Positions 1-9,477 are shown, counted from the stretch's first letter. The stretch: DNA of 36,148 nucleotides from an uncultured Bacilli bacterium (GCA_947630585.1 CANRIE010000108.1:1-36148), one strand, 5' to 3'. Translations and numbers: made by a program. Notes: generated by a model not told the origin, from the sequence alone.

Positions 1-1
1 T

Positions 2-115
2 TGGTATTTAAAAGGATTAAAAAATGCTAATCAAATTAAAGAAATGGTCTATCAAACAACCAAATTGTGTGATATAATAGACTTGTTAAATAATTTTAGG
101 GAGGAATTTAAATGA
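2..115 (+). CDS. C-terminal end of an upstream gene (partial)
   Basis: A reading frame is open from the window edge to a TGA at 113-115 and encodes about 37 residues (…NANQIKEMVYQTTKLCDII…). Its stop overlaps the start of the next gene in an ATGA arrangement, the usual sign of translational coupling. I do not recognise the family from this short tail. A TATAAT box lies inside it, so the region could instead be mostly promoter. An open frame of this length can also arise by chance. Confidence 0.45.
   Translation, partial: WYLKGLKNANQIKEMVYQTTKLCDIIDLLNNFREEFK
70..78 (+). promoter_or_regulatory. Possible extended -10 promoter for the RDD gene
   Basis: TGA-TATAAT (70-78) has the extended -10 form and lies 33 bases before the start codon at 112. 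No good -35 is visible 17 bases upstream. It sits inside the possible partial gene, so it may be an internal promoter or a chance match. Confidence 0.35.
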
Positions 116-951
116 AACCAGTAAGTTATAAAAGAATATTTGCTTATTTAATTGATGTAATTATTATTGCTTTTGTAGGTGTTTTAATTGGATATATTGT
201 ACCTGTTTCTGATAAATATGAAGAATCAAGTGATGAATTAATGGAAGTAATTTCTGATTACACAGATAAAAAAATTGAAGAAGATGAATATATAAATAAA
301 GTAAATGATATTAGTTATACTCTTAATAAAGAAAGTGTACCTTTAAGTATTATTTCGGTTGTTTTATATACAATTTATTTTGTAGTAATACCATATTATA
401 ATAATGGTCAAACGTTTGGTAAAAAAATAATGAAATTAAAGATAGTTTCAAATAAAGGTAAAAAATTAAGTATGAATAATTATTTAATTAGAGCTTTAAT
501 TGTTGATTCAATTTTATCAAGTATAATTGGAGTAATAACAATTTTAGTTTTATCAAAAGCGAGTTATATAGAGACATATAATATAGTATCTTACGCATTT
601 ACGTGTTTATATATTATAACATTTGCAATGATATTATTTAGTAAAGATGGTAGAGGATTACATGATTATTTAGCTAGAACGAAAGTAGTCGTGGTTGATG
701 ATTTAGGTAATCCAGTACAAGAAGAAAAAGTAAAAGAAGAAAGTAAAGATGAAGAAGTTGAAGATGCTGATATTGTAGAAACTAAAGAAGTAGAAGAAAA
801 AGAAGAAACTAAGAAAGAAGTTAAGGAAGAAAGAGAAGAAAAAAAAGTAACTAAAAAAGAAACTCCAAAAAAAGTCCAAAATAAAAATACTAAGAAAAAA
901 AGTGAAACTACTAAAAAAAGTTCAACTAAAAAAACTACTAAAAAGAACTAA
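112..951 (+). CDS. RDD family membrane protein with Lys/Glu/Thr-rich tail
   Basis: This 279-residue protein starts with the RDD signature (KRIFAYLIDV, residues 7-16) and has about four membrane segments (roughly 10-30, 75-95, 128-148 and 155-176). The family motifs GQTFGKK and GLHDYLARTKVV are also present. RDD proteins are integral membrane proteins, often of unknown function; some have been linked to ion transport. From about residue 195 the chain is a charged low-complexity tail of Lys, Glu and Thr, longer than in a minimal RDD protein and probably cytoplasmic and disordered. A strong GGGAGGA site precedes the ATG. A long hairpin follows at the stop codon and separates it from prfB. Confidence 0.85.
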   Translation: MKPVSYKRIFAYLIDVIIIAFVGVLIGYIVPVSDKYEESSDELMEVISDYTDKKIEEDEYINKVNDISYTLNKESVPLSIISVVLYTIYFVVIPYYNNGQTFGKKIMKLKIVSNKGKKLSMNNYLIRALIVDSILSSIIGVITILVLSKASYIETYNIVSYAFTCLYIITFAMILFSKDGRGLHDYLARTKVVVVDDLGNPVQEEKVKEESKDEEVEDADIVETKEVEEKEETKKEVKEEREEKKVTKKETPKKVQNKNTKKKSETTKKSSTKKTTKKN

Positions 952-976
952 TTAGCCTTGAAGTTAATTAGTTCTT
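943..976 (+). other. Perfect 12-bp hairpin between the RDD gene and prfB
   Basis: AAGAACTAATTA (943-954) and its exact reverse complement (965-976) form a 12-bp stem with a 10-base loop. The stem contains the RDD stop codon. No run of T follows, so it is not a classical terminator. It could be a processing site or a weak attenuator. Confidence 0.6.
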
Positions 977-998
977 CTAATAAGAAAGGATTGATATT

Positions 999-2100
999 AT
1001 GGAATTAAATGAATTAAAAATTGAAATTAAAAAGTTACAAGACCAACAAGAAGAATTATGGGGGTTACTTTGACATTCAAAAGAAAGAGATTAGAATTAA
1101 GGAATTAGAAGATATTACTAAACAAGCAACTTTTTGGCAAGATAAAAAGAAAGTTGATGAAATTATGCTTGAATTAAATAATTTAAAAGATATTGTTTAT
1201 AATAATATTGAATTAAGAAATAAAATTCAAGATGATTTAGAACTTATAGATATATTAGAACTTGAAAGTGATAATAATGTTCAGACTAAGATTGAAAGTG
1301 ATGTTGAAAGTATTAAGGAAGAACTTAATAGTTTGAGGATGTTTACTTTGTTAAATTCTGAGTATGACAAAAATAATTGTATCTTAGAAATTCATGCGGG
1401 AGCAGGTGGGACAGAAGCTTGTGATTGGGCTAATATGTTATATAGAATGTATCAAAGATATTTAGAAAGAAAAAAATTTAAATATGAGGTTATTTCTTAT
1501 TTAGAAGGTGAAGAAGTTGGCATTAAAAGTGTTGCTTTAAAAGTAGAAGGATTATATGCTTATGGCTATTTAAAATGCGAAAAAGGAGTTCATAGATTAG
1601 TTAGATTATCGCCATTTGATGCCAATAATAAACGTCATACCTCATTTGCATCTATTGATGTAACGCCAGAATTTAATGAAGTATCAGATATTGAAATTCT
1701 TGATAAAGATTTAAAAATAGATGTTTATAGAAGTAGTGGAGCCGGAGGACAACATATAAATACAACTGATAGTGCAGTTCGAATAACCCATTTGCCAACT
1801 AAAATTGTTGTCTCATGTCAAAATCAGAGAAGTCAAATTCAAAATCGGGAAGAAGCTATGAATATGCTTAAAAGCAAACTAAAACAATTAAGTCTTGAAG
1901 AGCAAGCTAAAACTTTAAATGGAGTTAAAGGCGAAAGTTTAAATATTGAATTTGGTTCTCAGATAAGAAGCTATGTCATGCATCCTTATTCCATGGTAAA
2001 AGATCATCGAACAGGGTGTGAAACGGGAAATGTTAGTAAAATTTTAGATGGATACTTAGATGAATTTATCGAAAGTGAATTAAAAAATAATGTTAAGTAG
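999..2100 (+). CDS. prfB: Peptide chain release factor 2 (RF2), with programmed +1 frameshift
   Basis: RF2 reads UAA and UGA and triggers peptide release. The true start is the ATG at 999, behind GAAAGGA; 24 codons lead to an in-frame TGA at 1071-1073. Skipping T1071 joins the remaining 342 residues, giving about 366 in total, the normal RF2 length. The protein shows the SPF codon-recognition tripeptide (LVRLSPFD) and the GGQ catalytic motif (SSGAGGQHINT). A frame begun at the TTG at 1021 avoids the stop but has no ribosome site and loses the conserved N-terminus. Expression should be autoregulated: low RF2 favours the frameshift. A hairpin terminator follows directly. Confidence 0.95.
1059..1074 (+). 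promoter_or_regulatory. prfB: prfB +1 recoding site (CTT TGA C behind a GGGGG element)
   Basis: The bases read TGG GGG TTA CTT TGA C. This matches the conserved bacterial RF2 site: a Shine-Dalgarno-like G run three bases before a slippery CTT codon, then TGA followed by C, a weak termination context. The reading frame continues as GAC after skipping one T. Confidence 0.95.
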
Positions 2101-2123
2101 TATTTAGGTACTACTTTTTCTTT
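2095..2123 (+). terminator. Rho-independent terminator of prfB
   Basis: AAGTAGTA (2095-2102), loop TTTAGG, TACTACTT (2109-2116), then a T-rich run. The perfect 8-bp stem begins inside the prfB stop codon region. Confidence 0.8.
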
Positions 2124-2135
2124 GGTGGTGATAAA

Positions 2136-2726
2136 TTGAAAATTCGAAAATATATTTATTTAGTAATAGCTTTATTTTTTGCAGCTTTAAACTTTAATAT
2201 AATATTAAAGCCTTTAAAATTAGTAGTAGGAGGAACCCAAGGTGTTGCACTTATTATAAATCATTTAATAAATATTAGACCATCCTTAATAATTTTAATA
2301 ATTAATATTATAATGCTAATTTTAAGTTTTATCTTTTTGCGTCATGAAACAACTTATGGAACAATTATAGCAACATTTATATATCCATTGTTAGTTAGAT
2401 TAACTAGTAATATTCCTTCTTTAAATTTTAATAATACATTTAACATTATTTTAGTTATTATAGCTGGAATTGTCTGTGGAATTACAGGAGGGATAATATA
2501 TAAATTGGGATTTTCTAATGGAGGAATTAGTATTATACCTTTATTAACTAATAAATATTTCCATATAAAAATTTATATTACAACATTTATTATGAATTTA
2601 ATAATAGTTATACTTGGATGTTTCTATTTTGGTATTATAAAAACAATTTATTCTATTATAGTTATTATATTACAAAGTTTTTTGATAAAAAAGGTGTTAA
2701 AAATTAGTAAAAAAATACATAATTAA
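2136..2726 (+). CDS. YitT-like (DUF161) multi-pass membrane protein, short form
   Basis: This 196-residue hydrophobic protein has about five membrane helices. YitT-type features are the opening LNFNIILKPLKLVVGGTQGVAL and the later GITGGIIYKLGFSNGGISIIP. YitT proteins are usually about 280 residues and carry a cytoplasmic DUF2179 domain; that domain is absent, so this is a membrane-only version. Transport function is suspected for the family but not established. The start is TTG, chosen because GGTGGTG sits just upstream and no in-frame ATG lies nearby. The gene follows the prfB terminator closely. Confidence 0.75.
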   Translation: MKIRKYIYLVIALFFAALNFNIILKPLKLVVGGTQGVALIINHLINIRPSLIILIINIIMLILSFIFLRHETTYGTIIATFIYPLLVRLTSNIPSLNFNNTFNIILVIIAGIVCGITGGIIYKLGFSNGGISIIPLLTNKYFHIKIYITTFIMNLIIVILGCFYFGIIKTIYSIIVIILQSFLIKKVLKISKKIHN

Positions 2727-2759
2727 AATTATGAATAATAGAATTAATATGGAGAATAA

Positions 2760-2858
2760 ATGAAAAAAAAGAATTTGTGTGAGCAAATTAATACAAAGTG
2801 TAAAAATGTTATAAAAAATGCAAATAATTCTTGCTTTTTAGAATGTAATACGTTATAA
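2760..2858 (+). CDS. Possible 32-residue cysteine-containing small protein
   Basis: An ATG with GGAG five bases upstream (2752-2755) opens a 32-codon frame ending in TAA. The product is basic and Asn-rich with four Cys (positions 7, 14, 25 and 29), unusual next to the Cys-poor proteins around it. The last codons overlap the -35 and -10 boxes of the next promoter, so it may equally be a chance ORF. No family is recognised. Confidence 0.25.
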   Translation: MKKKNLCEQINTKCKNVIKNANNSCFLECNTL

Positions 2859-2859
2859 T
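2831..2859 (+). promoter_or_regulatory. Sigma-A-type promoter of the surface protein/sortase operon
   Basis: TTGCTT (2831-2836), a 17-base spacer, then TATAAT (2854-2859), 23 bases before the start at 2882. The lemA promoter has the same TTGCTT-17-TATAAT layout. Confidence 0.75.
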
Positions 2860-2881
2860 TTAAGTCGAGAGGAGAAATAGT

Positions 2882-3412
2882 ATGAAAAAAATAGTAATGA
2901 TGTTATTAGCTGTTGCATTAGTTTTTTCTGGTGTAAGACCTGTTAGTGCTTTAACTGAAAGAGAAGTACTAGACAAATTAGAAAAATCTTATACAATCAA
3001 TGGACAAGTATTTCAAATTTCACCAGCATTAAAGAAAATTGCTGAAGATTATGCAGCAAAATATGTTATTTCTGATGATGATTTAAAAGTTCTTGATGAA
3101 AAAATTGATGAAGCAATTAAAATCGTTAAAGATGCAAAAGTAACTAAAATCGAAGATTTATCTGCAGCTGCAAAGAAAGAATTAAAAGATTTAGTTGCTG
3201 ATGTAAAAGCAAATACATCTATTAATGTTACATATGAAGATGGTACATTAGTTGTTTATACTCCTGAAGGAGAAGTATTTGAAAAAGTTACTAGTCTTGT
3301 TAAACAAACTGGAACTGAATCAAATACAATTGCTATTCTTGCTGGTGTATCATTTGTAGTTATGTTAGCAGGTGCATTTGTAGTAGTTAGAAAAGTTAGA
3401 ACTACTGACTAA
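2882..3412 (+). CDS. Secreted, cell-wall-anchored protein with KQTG sorting signal (probable sortase substrate)
   Basis: This 176-residue protein has an N-terminal signal peptide (residues 1-23, ending near VSA), a largely helical charged middle (about 24-115), a short strand-rich section, then VKQTG (140-144), a hydrophobic helix (about 149-169) and a basic tail (RKVRTTD). That order is a cell wall sorting signal, with VKQTG in place of LPxTG. The next gene is a sortase whose ATG overlaps this stop by one base, so the pair is almost certainly enzyme and substrate. AGAGGAG precedes the start. The middle region matches no family I know. Confidence 0.8.
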   Translation: MKKIVMMLLAVALVFSGVRPVSALTEREVLDKLEKSYTINGQVFQISPALKKIAEDYAAKYVISDDDLKVLDEKIDEAIKIVKDAKVTKIEDLSAAAKKELKDLVADVKANTSINVTYEDGTLVVYTPEGEVFEKVTSLVKQTGTESNTIAILAGVSFVVMLAGAFVVVRKVRTTD

Positions 3413-4044
3413 TGAAAAAAATAAAAATTATAAAGACATTTGCTACTAACGTAGCAATTTCTTTTTTCTTTGCAGCAATTTTTGTTTTTACAACTTATAT
3501 GTTGTTTGACAAAAAGATTAATCATTATGCATCTTTAGTTAATTCTTTTGCTATTAAACAAAGTAGTAGTAAAGAAAAAAAAACAACTTATGATTTAGCA
3601 AGTAAATCGTTAATAAATAGACCATTATATGGAAAGAAATTTGCAACTTTAAAAATACCTGAAATTAATATGAGTTTATCAGTTTATCATGGAGATACCT
3701 TAGATATAATGCGTTATGGAGTTGGACATTATGGTGGTTCCTACTTTCCTGGAGAGACAGGAACAATTATATTAGCAGCTCATAATGATGTTGGATTCTT
3801 TCATGAAATTGATAGATTAGTAGAGGGAAGTAAAATAACAATTGAAGCTGACTATGGAACTTTTGAATATGAAGTCGATAGTTATAAAGTTGTTAAAGAA
3901 ACGGACCTTGATGCGTTTACAATTCAAGAAGATGAAGAAAAATTAATTATGTATACATGTTACCCAATTAGACATGGTGTTGTTGGAAGAAGAACTGAAA
4001 GATATGTTGTCTATGCTCATAGAGTAGGTGATACTAATGAGTAG
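3412..4044 (+). CDS. Class D-type sortase
   Basis: This 210-residue enzyme has one N-terminal membrane anchor (about 10-31) and a C-terminal sortase barrel. The catalytic residues are visible: His124 (LAAHND), Cys183 (MYTCYP) and Arg197 just before YVVYA. The length, N-terminal anchor and LxTC-type Cys context fit class D or a closely related class. Sortases cut sorting signals between Thr and Gly and link the protein to cell-wall peptide. Start and stop overlap both neighbours, so the three genes form a translationally coupled cassette. The likely substrate is the KQTG protein directly upstream. Confidence 0.9.
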   Translation: MKKIKIIKTFATNVAISFFFAAIFVFTTYMLFDKKINHYASLVNSFAIKQSSSKEKKTTYDLASKSLINRPLYGKKFATLKIPEINMSLSVYHGDTLDIMRYGVGHYGGSYFPGETGTIILAAHNDVGFFHEIDRLVEGSKITIEADYGTFEYEVDSYKVVKETDLDAFTIQEDEEKLIMYTCYPIRHGVVGRRTERYVVYAHRVGDTNE

Positions 4045-4870
4045 AAAAACTAAAAAAATAATCGGATACATATTAGGGTTTATTTTAACAATCTTATTAG
4101 TTGCTTTTATTACTCTAGCAATTATTAAAGTTAATGTTTTTAATGTTAAGAATATTAAAAAAGATTTTGAAAAGAATAATTATTATTCACTTGTTTATAC
4201 AAAAGTTTTAGAAAATATGCAAGATTATATGAGATCATCTGGTTTAGATAAAGAAATACTAGATGGATTATTTACAGAAGATGATATAAGAAGAGATGTT
4301 AATAAATATCTTGATAAATTATATCTTGATAGTGCTATTGAATTTGATGAAAATTCTTTAAAAGAAAAACTAGCTAAGAATATTGAAGATTCTCTTGCTA
4401 AACAAAACTTACAAGTTACAGATAAAAATGCCATTGATGAGTTTGTTACAGAAATGGTAAAAATATACAAAGTCGAAACTAATCTATATAATATAGTTGA
4501 TAATTTTACTAATTATGTTCAAAAAGGTGATAATGTTATCAATATGGCTTTAATTGGATTAATGATTGTATGTATAGTACTTTTAATAACAATAATTCTA
4601 ATGAAAGTTCATTGTCTTGGAACAATTACTTTTGGAGTTGGATTAATATTAGCATTTATTAGATTTGTAATATATGAGAAGATTGATTTTAAAAATATAC
4701 TTATTTTATCAAAAGAGTTTTCAAAAGTATTAACTAGTATCTTAACTAATATTGCTAATAATCTAGCCATCTTTGCAATTTTATTTTTGGTAGTAGGATT
4801 AATAATAGCAATTATAGAAGCAATTATGAGAGCTAAAAGGCATGCACGGTATAAAAAAGTTCATGAATAG
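4037..4870 (+). CDS. Multi-pass membrane protein of the sortase cassette, unknown function
   Basis: A 277-residue protein with one N-terminal helix (about 6-32), a charged, probably extracellular segment (about 33-165) and three C-terminal helices. The frame also opens at a GTG at 4028, but GGTG at 4027-4030 is well placed for the ATG at 4037. The start overlaps the sortase stop, and the gene ends at a hairpin. I do not recognise the family. Its position suggests a role in surface protein display, but that is inference. Confidence 0.7.
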   Translation: MSRKTKKIIGYILGFILTILLVAFITLAIIKVNVFNVKNIKKDFEKNNYYSLVYTKVLENMQDYMRSSGLDKEILDGLFTEDDIRRDVNKYLDKLYLDSAIEFDENSLKEKLAKNIEDSLAKQNLQVTDKNAIDEFVTEMVKIYKVETNLYNIVDNFTNYVQKGDNVINMALIGLMIVCIVLLITIILMKVHCLGTITFGVGLILAFIRFVIYEKIDFKNILILSKEFSKVLTSILTNIANNLAIFAILFLVVGLIIAIIEAIMRAKRHARYKKVHE

Positions 4871-4903
4871 AAAGGGAAAAATGTTAAATTCCTTTTTTTT
4901 TCT
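4871..4903 (+). terminator. Probable terminator of the sortase cassette
   Basis: AAAGGGAA (4871-4878) pairs with TTCCTTT (4889-4895) with one bulged G, and a long T run follows. It starts directly after the stop codon. Confidence 0.6.
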
Positions 4904-4924
4904 ATGTAAAAAATATTATTTTTG

Positions 4925-4933
4925 TGCTATAAT
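4925..4933 (+). promoter_or_regulatory. Extended -10 promoter of uvrA
   Basis: TGC-TATAAT (4925-4933) lies 27 bases before the uvrA start. The -35 region is weak, as is common with extended -10 promoters. No LexA/DinR-type operator was recognised nearby. Confidence 0.65.
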
Positions 4934-4959
4934 AGTTTAGATTTTTAAAGAGGTGGAGT

Positions 4960-7770
4960 ATGGATAAAATTGTGATTAAAGGGGCTCGCGAAAACAATTT
5001 AAAAAATATTGATTTAGAGTTACCTAAAAATAAATTAATAGTTATGACAGGATTATCAGGAAGTGGAAAAAGTAGTTTAGCTTTTGATACTATTTATGCC
5101 GAAGGAGAAAGACGTTATGTTGAAAGTTTGTCAGCTTATGCTAGACAATTTTTAGGAGGTTCTGAAAAACCTGATGTTGATAGTATTGAAGGATTATCAC
5201 CAAGTATTTCAATTGACCAAAAAACAACAAGTAAGAATCCTCGGTCAACTGTTGGGACTGTTACGGAGATTTATGATTATTTAAGACTTATGTTTGCAAG
5301 AATTGGAGTTCCATATTGTCCTAATCATCATATTCCAATTACTAGTCAATCAGTTGAAGAAATTGTAAATAAAGTTGAAGAGTTTCAAGAAGGCACGAAA
5401 ATAATTATATTAGCTCCCGTTGTTGATAGTGAAAAAGGAACGCATAAAGATACCTTAGAAAATTTAAGACGAGAAGGATACATTAGGGTTCGTATTAATG
5501 GTGAAATGTATGATTTATCAGAAGAAATTAATCTTGAAAAAAATAAAAAAGATAAAATTGATGTTGTTGTAGATAGAATTGTTATTAAAGATGGAGTTAG
5601 AAGTCGTCTTTATGAATCAATTGAAACAGCAACTAATCTTGCAAATGGTAAAGTCTTAATTAATATTGTTGGTGGGGAAGAAATATTATTTTCAACAACT
5701 TATGCTTGTCCTTATTGTAATTATTCAATTCCAACTTTAGAACCAAGAATGTTTAGTTTCAATGCCCCATTTGGAGCTTGTCCCGAATGTAAAGGGTTAG
5801 GAGTAAAATTAAAAATAGATGAGGCGTTAGTAATTCCTGATGCTACTTTAAGTTTAAATAATAAATGTATTAAGACTTTGAATGATGACCAAGATTCAAT
5901 TGAATATAAAAGATTAAAAGCTGTCTGTGATTATTATAAAATTGATATGGATAAACCATTTAATAAATTAAGCAAGAAAAATCAAGATATTATTCTTTAT
6001 GGTTCACCTGATATTTTAACTTTTAATATTACAAGTAGAAGTGGCAATGTAACTAAAAATAAAGATTATTTTGAAGGAGTTATCAATAATCTTGAAAGAC
6101 GTTATATGGAAACATCAAGTGAATGGATCAGAGATTGGCTAGAGCAATACATGATTGAACTTCCTTGTGAAGTTTGTCATGGGGCAAGACTTAATGATAG
6201 TGTTTTAAATGTAAAAGTTCAAGATAAAAATATCTATGAAGTTACTTGCATGTCAATTAAAGAAGCCATAAATTGGTTTAATAATTTAAAATTAAGTGAA
6301 GAACAAAAGAAAATTTCTGAGTTAATTATTAAAGAAATAATAAATAGACTTACGTTTTTAAAAAATGTTGGACTTGAATATTTGACAATGTCTAGAATGA
6401 GTGGAACTTTATCAGGAGGAGAAGCTCAAAGAATTAGATTAGCAACCCAAATTGGATCAAGATTAACGGGAGTTTTATATGTCTTAGATGAACCTAGTAT
6501 TGGACTTCATCAAAAGGATAATGAGAAATTAATAAACTCTTTACTTGAAATGCGTGATTTAGGAAATACTTTAATTGTTGTTGAACATGATACAGATACA
6601 ATGCTTGCAAGTGATTACTTAGTTGATATTGGGCCTGGGGCTGGAGAAGCCGGAGGGTATGTTGTTGCAGCAGGAACTCCAGAAGAAGTTATGAAAAATG
6701 AAAAAAGTATTACAGGTCGTTATTTAAGTGGCAAAGAATGTATCGAGGTTCCTAAAAAGAGACGAAAAGGAAATAGTAAGTTCATTGAAATAAAGGGAGC
6801 TTGTGAAAATAATTTACAAAATATTGATGTTAAAATTCCCCTTGGAACATTTACTTGTGTAACAGGAGTATCAGGAAGTGGCAAGAGTAGTTTAGTAATG
6901 CAAATTTTAGCTAATGCTTGTATGAGTTATATTTATAAATCTAAAGTTAAACCTGGTCGTCATCAAAAAATAGTAGGACTTAATAATTTAGATAAAGTCG
7001 TTATTATAACTCAGAATCCAATTGGAAGAACTCCAAGAAGTAATCCAGCAACTTACACCGGAGTCTTTGACGATATAAGAGATTTATTTACGAATACCAA
7101 GGAAGCCAAGATGCTAGGGTATGGCAAGAATAGATTTTCCTTTAATGTTAAAGGTGGAAGATGCGAGGCTTGCAGGGGAGACGGAGTTAAGAAAATTGAA
7201 ATGCATTTTTTACCAGACGTGTATATTCCTTGTGAAGTATGTCATGGAACACGTTACAATAGTGAAACGTTATCAATCAAATACAAAGATAAAAACATTG
7301 CAGAAGTTCTTGATATGCGAGTAACAGAAGCCTTAGAATTCTTTGAGAATTTTCCAAAGATTAAAAATAAACTTCAAGTTATGGAAGATGTTGGGCTTGG
7401 TTATGTTAAATTAGGTCAAAGTGCAACAACCTTATCTGGAGGAGAGGCAGGCCGAGTTAAACTTTCTAAAGAACTTCAAAAGAAAGCAACTGGTAAAACT
7501 TTATTTATCCTTGATGAACCAACAACAGGACTTCATATGGCAGATATTAAAAGATTACTAGCTATTTTAAATCGGATTGTTGAAAATGGAGATACCGTTT
7601 TAGTAATTGAACATAATCTTGATGTTATAAAATCAGCTGATTATATAATTGATTTAGGACCTGATGGAGGAGAAGGAGGAGGAACAGTTGTTGCAACGGG
7701 AACTCCAGAAGAAGTAGCTCAAGTTAAAGAAAGTTATACAGGAGAATTCTTAAAAAAAATCTTGAATTAA
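4960..7770 (+). CDS. uvrA: Excinuclease ABC subunit A
   Basis: UvrA is the damage-recognition ATPase of nucleotide excision repair. The 936 residues match the family length. The first Walker A is GLSGSGKS (31-38); the N-terminal half has zinc-ligand CxxC pairs (CPYC, CPEC), then TLSGGEAQR and LDEPSIGLH. The second half repeats the module: GVSGSGKSS, a zinc module (CEAC…CEVC), IGRTPRSNPATYTGVFD, TLSGGEAGR and LDEPTTGLH. GAGGTGG precedes the ATG. uvrB, often its neighbour, is not in the window. The gene has its own promoter and is followed by a convergent minus-strand gene. Confidence 0.97.
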   Translation: MDKIVIKGARENNLKNIDLELPKNKLIVMTGLSGSGKSSLAFDTIYAEGERRYVESLSAYARQFLGGSEKPDVDSIEGLSPSISIDQKTTSKNPRSTVGTVTEIYDYLRLMFARIGVPYCPNHHIPITSQSVEEIVNKVEEFQEGTKIIILAPVVDSEKGTHKDTLENLRREGYIRVRINGEMYDLSEEINLEKNKKDKIDVVVDRIVIKDGVRSRLYESIETATNLANGKVLINIVGGEEILFSTTYACPYCNYSIPTLEPRMFSFNAPFGACPECKGLGVKLKIDEALVIPDATLSLNNKCIKTLNDDQDSIEYKRLKAVCDYYKIDMDKPFNKLSKKNQDIILYGSPDILTFNITSRSGNVTKNKDYFEGVINNLERRYMETSSEWIRDWLEQYMIELPCEVCHGARLNDSVLNVKVQDKNIYEVTCMSIKEAINWFNNLKLSEEQKKISELIIKEIINRLTFLKNVGLEYLTMSRMSGTLSGGEAQRIRLATQIGSRLTGVLYVLDEPSIGLHQKDNEKLINSLLEMRDLGNTLIVVEHDTDTMLASDYLVDIGPGAGEAGGYVVAAGTPEEVMKNEKSITGRYLSGKECIEVPKKRRKGNSKFIEIKGACENNLQNIDVKIPLGTFTCVTGVSGSGKSSLVMQILANACMSYIYKSKVKPGRHQKIVGLNNLDKVVIITQNPIGRTPRSNPATYTGVFDDIRDLFTNTKEAKMLGYGKNRFSFNVKGGRCEACRGDGVKKIEMHFLPDVYIPCEVCHGTRYNSETLSIKYKDKNIAEVLDMRVTEALEFFENFPKIKNKLQVMEDVGLGYVKLGQSATTLSGGEAGRVKLSKELQKKATGKTLFILDEPTTGLHMADIKRLLAILNRIVENGDTVLVIEHNLDVIKSADYIIDLGPDGGEGGGTVVATGTPEEVAQVKESYTGEFLKKILN

Positions 7771-7798
7771 AAAAAAGTATCCACCAACTTGGTGGATA
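7769..7798 (-). terminator. Terminator between uvrA and the convergent gene
   Basis: TATCCACCA (7778-7786) and TGGTGGATA (7790-7798) form a 9-bp stem with a three-base loop. The A run at 7769-7776 becomes a T run on the minus strand, so it mainly serves the minus gene. Read on the plus strand the tail is ATTTTA, so it may also stop uvrA transcription. Confidence 0.8.
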
Positions 7799-7800
7799 TT

Positions 7801-9423
7801 TTAGCGATGATAACCATCTTTCTTTAAAGCTGATATTAATAATCTAAGTTTTTCGTTTTCGGCTGTTAATCTTTTAATTTCTGCCATTGCTTCTTTGATA
7901 TCTGAGAAAAAAGCTTTATCTGTTTGCTGTTTTGAAGAACGCTTTTTAATTTCTTGCAAATGAGCAATATAACCACCTTCTCCATTTGTTCCAAAGACTA
8001 TATTTTCAAGAACTGAATCATAACTTGCAGGGGCATTTAAATCAAAGAAACTCTCAGGAGTTATATTTTGAACTCTATTAGCCATTTCTGTGCAAAAACT
8101 TTCAACATCTTCTGTTGGAGTGTAATCACAAATAGCTTTATAAACTTTTCTAATTGCATTAGCATCAAAATAATTTTTGGTTATATACAATTCAGATAAG
8201 AAACGTTTAGAAGTTATATCATAGATTGCCTGATTAGAAAGTGGTGGATCAAAATATTTAAATACTTTTAATATTTCATCAGATGTTAACTCTGAAAATA
8301 AAGTATGACCACTTTCATCAGGAGTTATCATGTTTAAACCTAATTTAGGAAGAAGTGTAATACGAGGATTATTATCATCAAATTTACATTTAATTATTTT
8401 TTTCAATAATTTTCTACTTGGTTCTCTATGCCTTAATTCTTGTTTTAAAATCTCTTCGTAATTATCACCAAATTTAGCTCTTAAAATACTGCTTGGTTTA
8501 TCAATATAATTATAAATAGTATCATCAGCATTAAATAAGAATAAATCATGATATTTTCTTATAAATTCTCTACCTTTTAAACTTTCATTATTATTAGAAT
8601 TAAATAGTTTAGTATTATTTAATATTGCTAAATCAGATTGAGAAACATAAATATTTCTATGTAACAAACTTTCTTGAATATTTAAAAGTTTATTTGCTTG
8701 CTCTTTAGTTAAATTACTGCAAAAAGTGGTTGGATTTTTAGAATTATAGCAAATATCCATAATTACATTCCATAATTCACTTGCTTTTTCATCGGTTATT
8801 TTATTTAAAATAATATTTACAAATTTAGTTATTAATTCATTATCTGATAAAATATAATTGGAAAATAACCATGAACTACTAGTTCGATCAAGAGTATTTA
8901 AAATATGAGTTGGTTCACTTATTATATTATGAATAGCAAGATTTAATTCATTATTTTGTTGATTAGTCATAAAAGTTCTAAATAAATAATTAAGAAGTGT
9001 TAAATTATGACCTTTAGTTGGAGAATCAAAGACAATACTATATATTCTTCTATCTCTACTATTATTTAGTAGTTTGTAAAAGGCCTCTTTATTATACATA
9101 AGAGCATAATCAATTGCACAATAACCTTCTTTAGAAGGTTTGAATAAATCAAATTTACTTAATAATTCAATATGTTTTAAAGTCTTTTTTCTAGTTGGAG
9201 GTTGAACTTTAAAATCAATTACCATTTCTTCAGTATAAATACCATTAATAAGTTGATCTACTAAATAATTATAATTATTTTTAATTGCAATCTGTAATAA
9301 ATTAAGTCCATAATAATCTTCAATTTTGGCAATATCATCAAAAGAGACTTTTAAATATCTCAAAGCATCTTTTAATTCAATTTCTCCAGTTTCAATTTTT
9401 TTAGCCAAATCATTTATATCCAT
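7801..9423 (-). CDS. Large ankyrin-like protein with C-terminal coiled coil, unknown function
   Basis: This 540-residue soluble protein has no signal peptide or membrane helix. Its N-terminal third has ankyrin-like segments (YGLNLLQIAIKNNYNYLVDQL; EGYCAIDYALMYNKEAFYKLL; NLTLLNYLF). The last about 45 residues form a Leu-rich coiled coil (IKRLTAENEKLRLLISALKK), which suggests an oligomer. The frame also opens at GTG 9435, but GAGGG five bases before the ATG at 9423 fixes the start. It is monocistronic. A role as a protein-binding scaffold is inference, and the middle of the protein matches nothing I know. Confidence 0.7.
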   Translation of the reverse strand: MDINDLAKKIETGEIELKDALRYLKVSFDDIAKIEDYYGLNLLQIAIKNNYNYLVDQLINGIYTEEMVIDFKVQPPTRKKTLKHIELLSKFDLFKPSKEGYCAIDYALMYNKEAFYKLLNNSRDRRIYSIVFDSPTKGHNLTLLNYLFRTFMTNQQNNELNLAIHNIISEPTHILNTLDRTSSSWLFSNYILSDNELITKFVNIILNKITDEKASELWNVIMDICYNSKNPTTFCSNLTKEQANKLLNIQESLLHRNIYVSQSDLAILNNTKLFNSNNNESLKGREFIRKYHDLFLFNADDTIYNYIDKPSSILRAKFGDNYEEILKQELRHREPSRKLLKKIIKCKFDDNNPRITLLPKLGLNMITPDESGHTLFSELTSDEILKVFKYFDPPLSNQAIYDITSKRFLSELYITKNYFDANAIRKVYKAICDYTPTEDVESFCTEMANRVQNITPESFFDLNAPASYDSVLENIVFGTNGEGGYIAHLQEIKKRSSKQQTDKAFFSDIKEAMAEIKRLTAENEKLRLLISALKKDGYHR

Positions 9424-9448
9424 ATTATCCCTCACTTACTTTAGTTTA

Positions 9449-9477
9449 ATATTATCACAATTAATAAATATTAGCAA
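9449..9477 (-). promoter_or_regulatory. Promoter of the ankyrin-like gene
   Basis: On the minus strand: TTGCTA (9477-9472), 17-base spacer, TAATAT (9454-9449), 25 bases before the start codon. Confidence 0.55.
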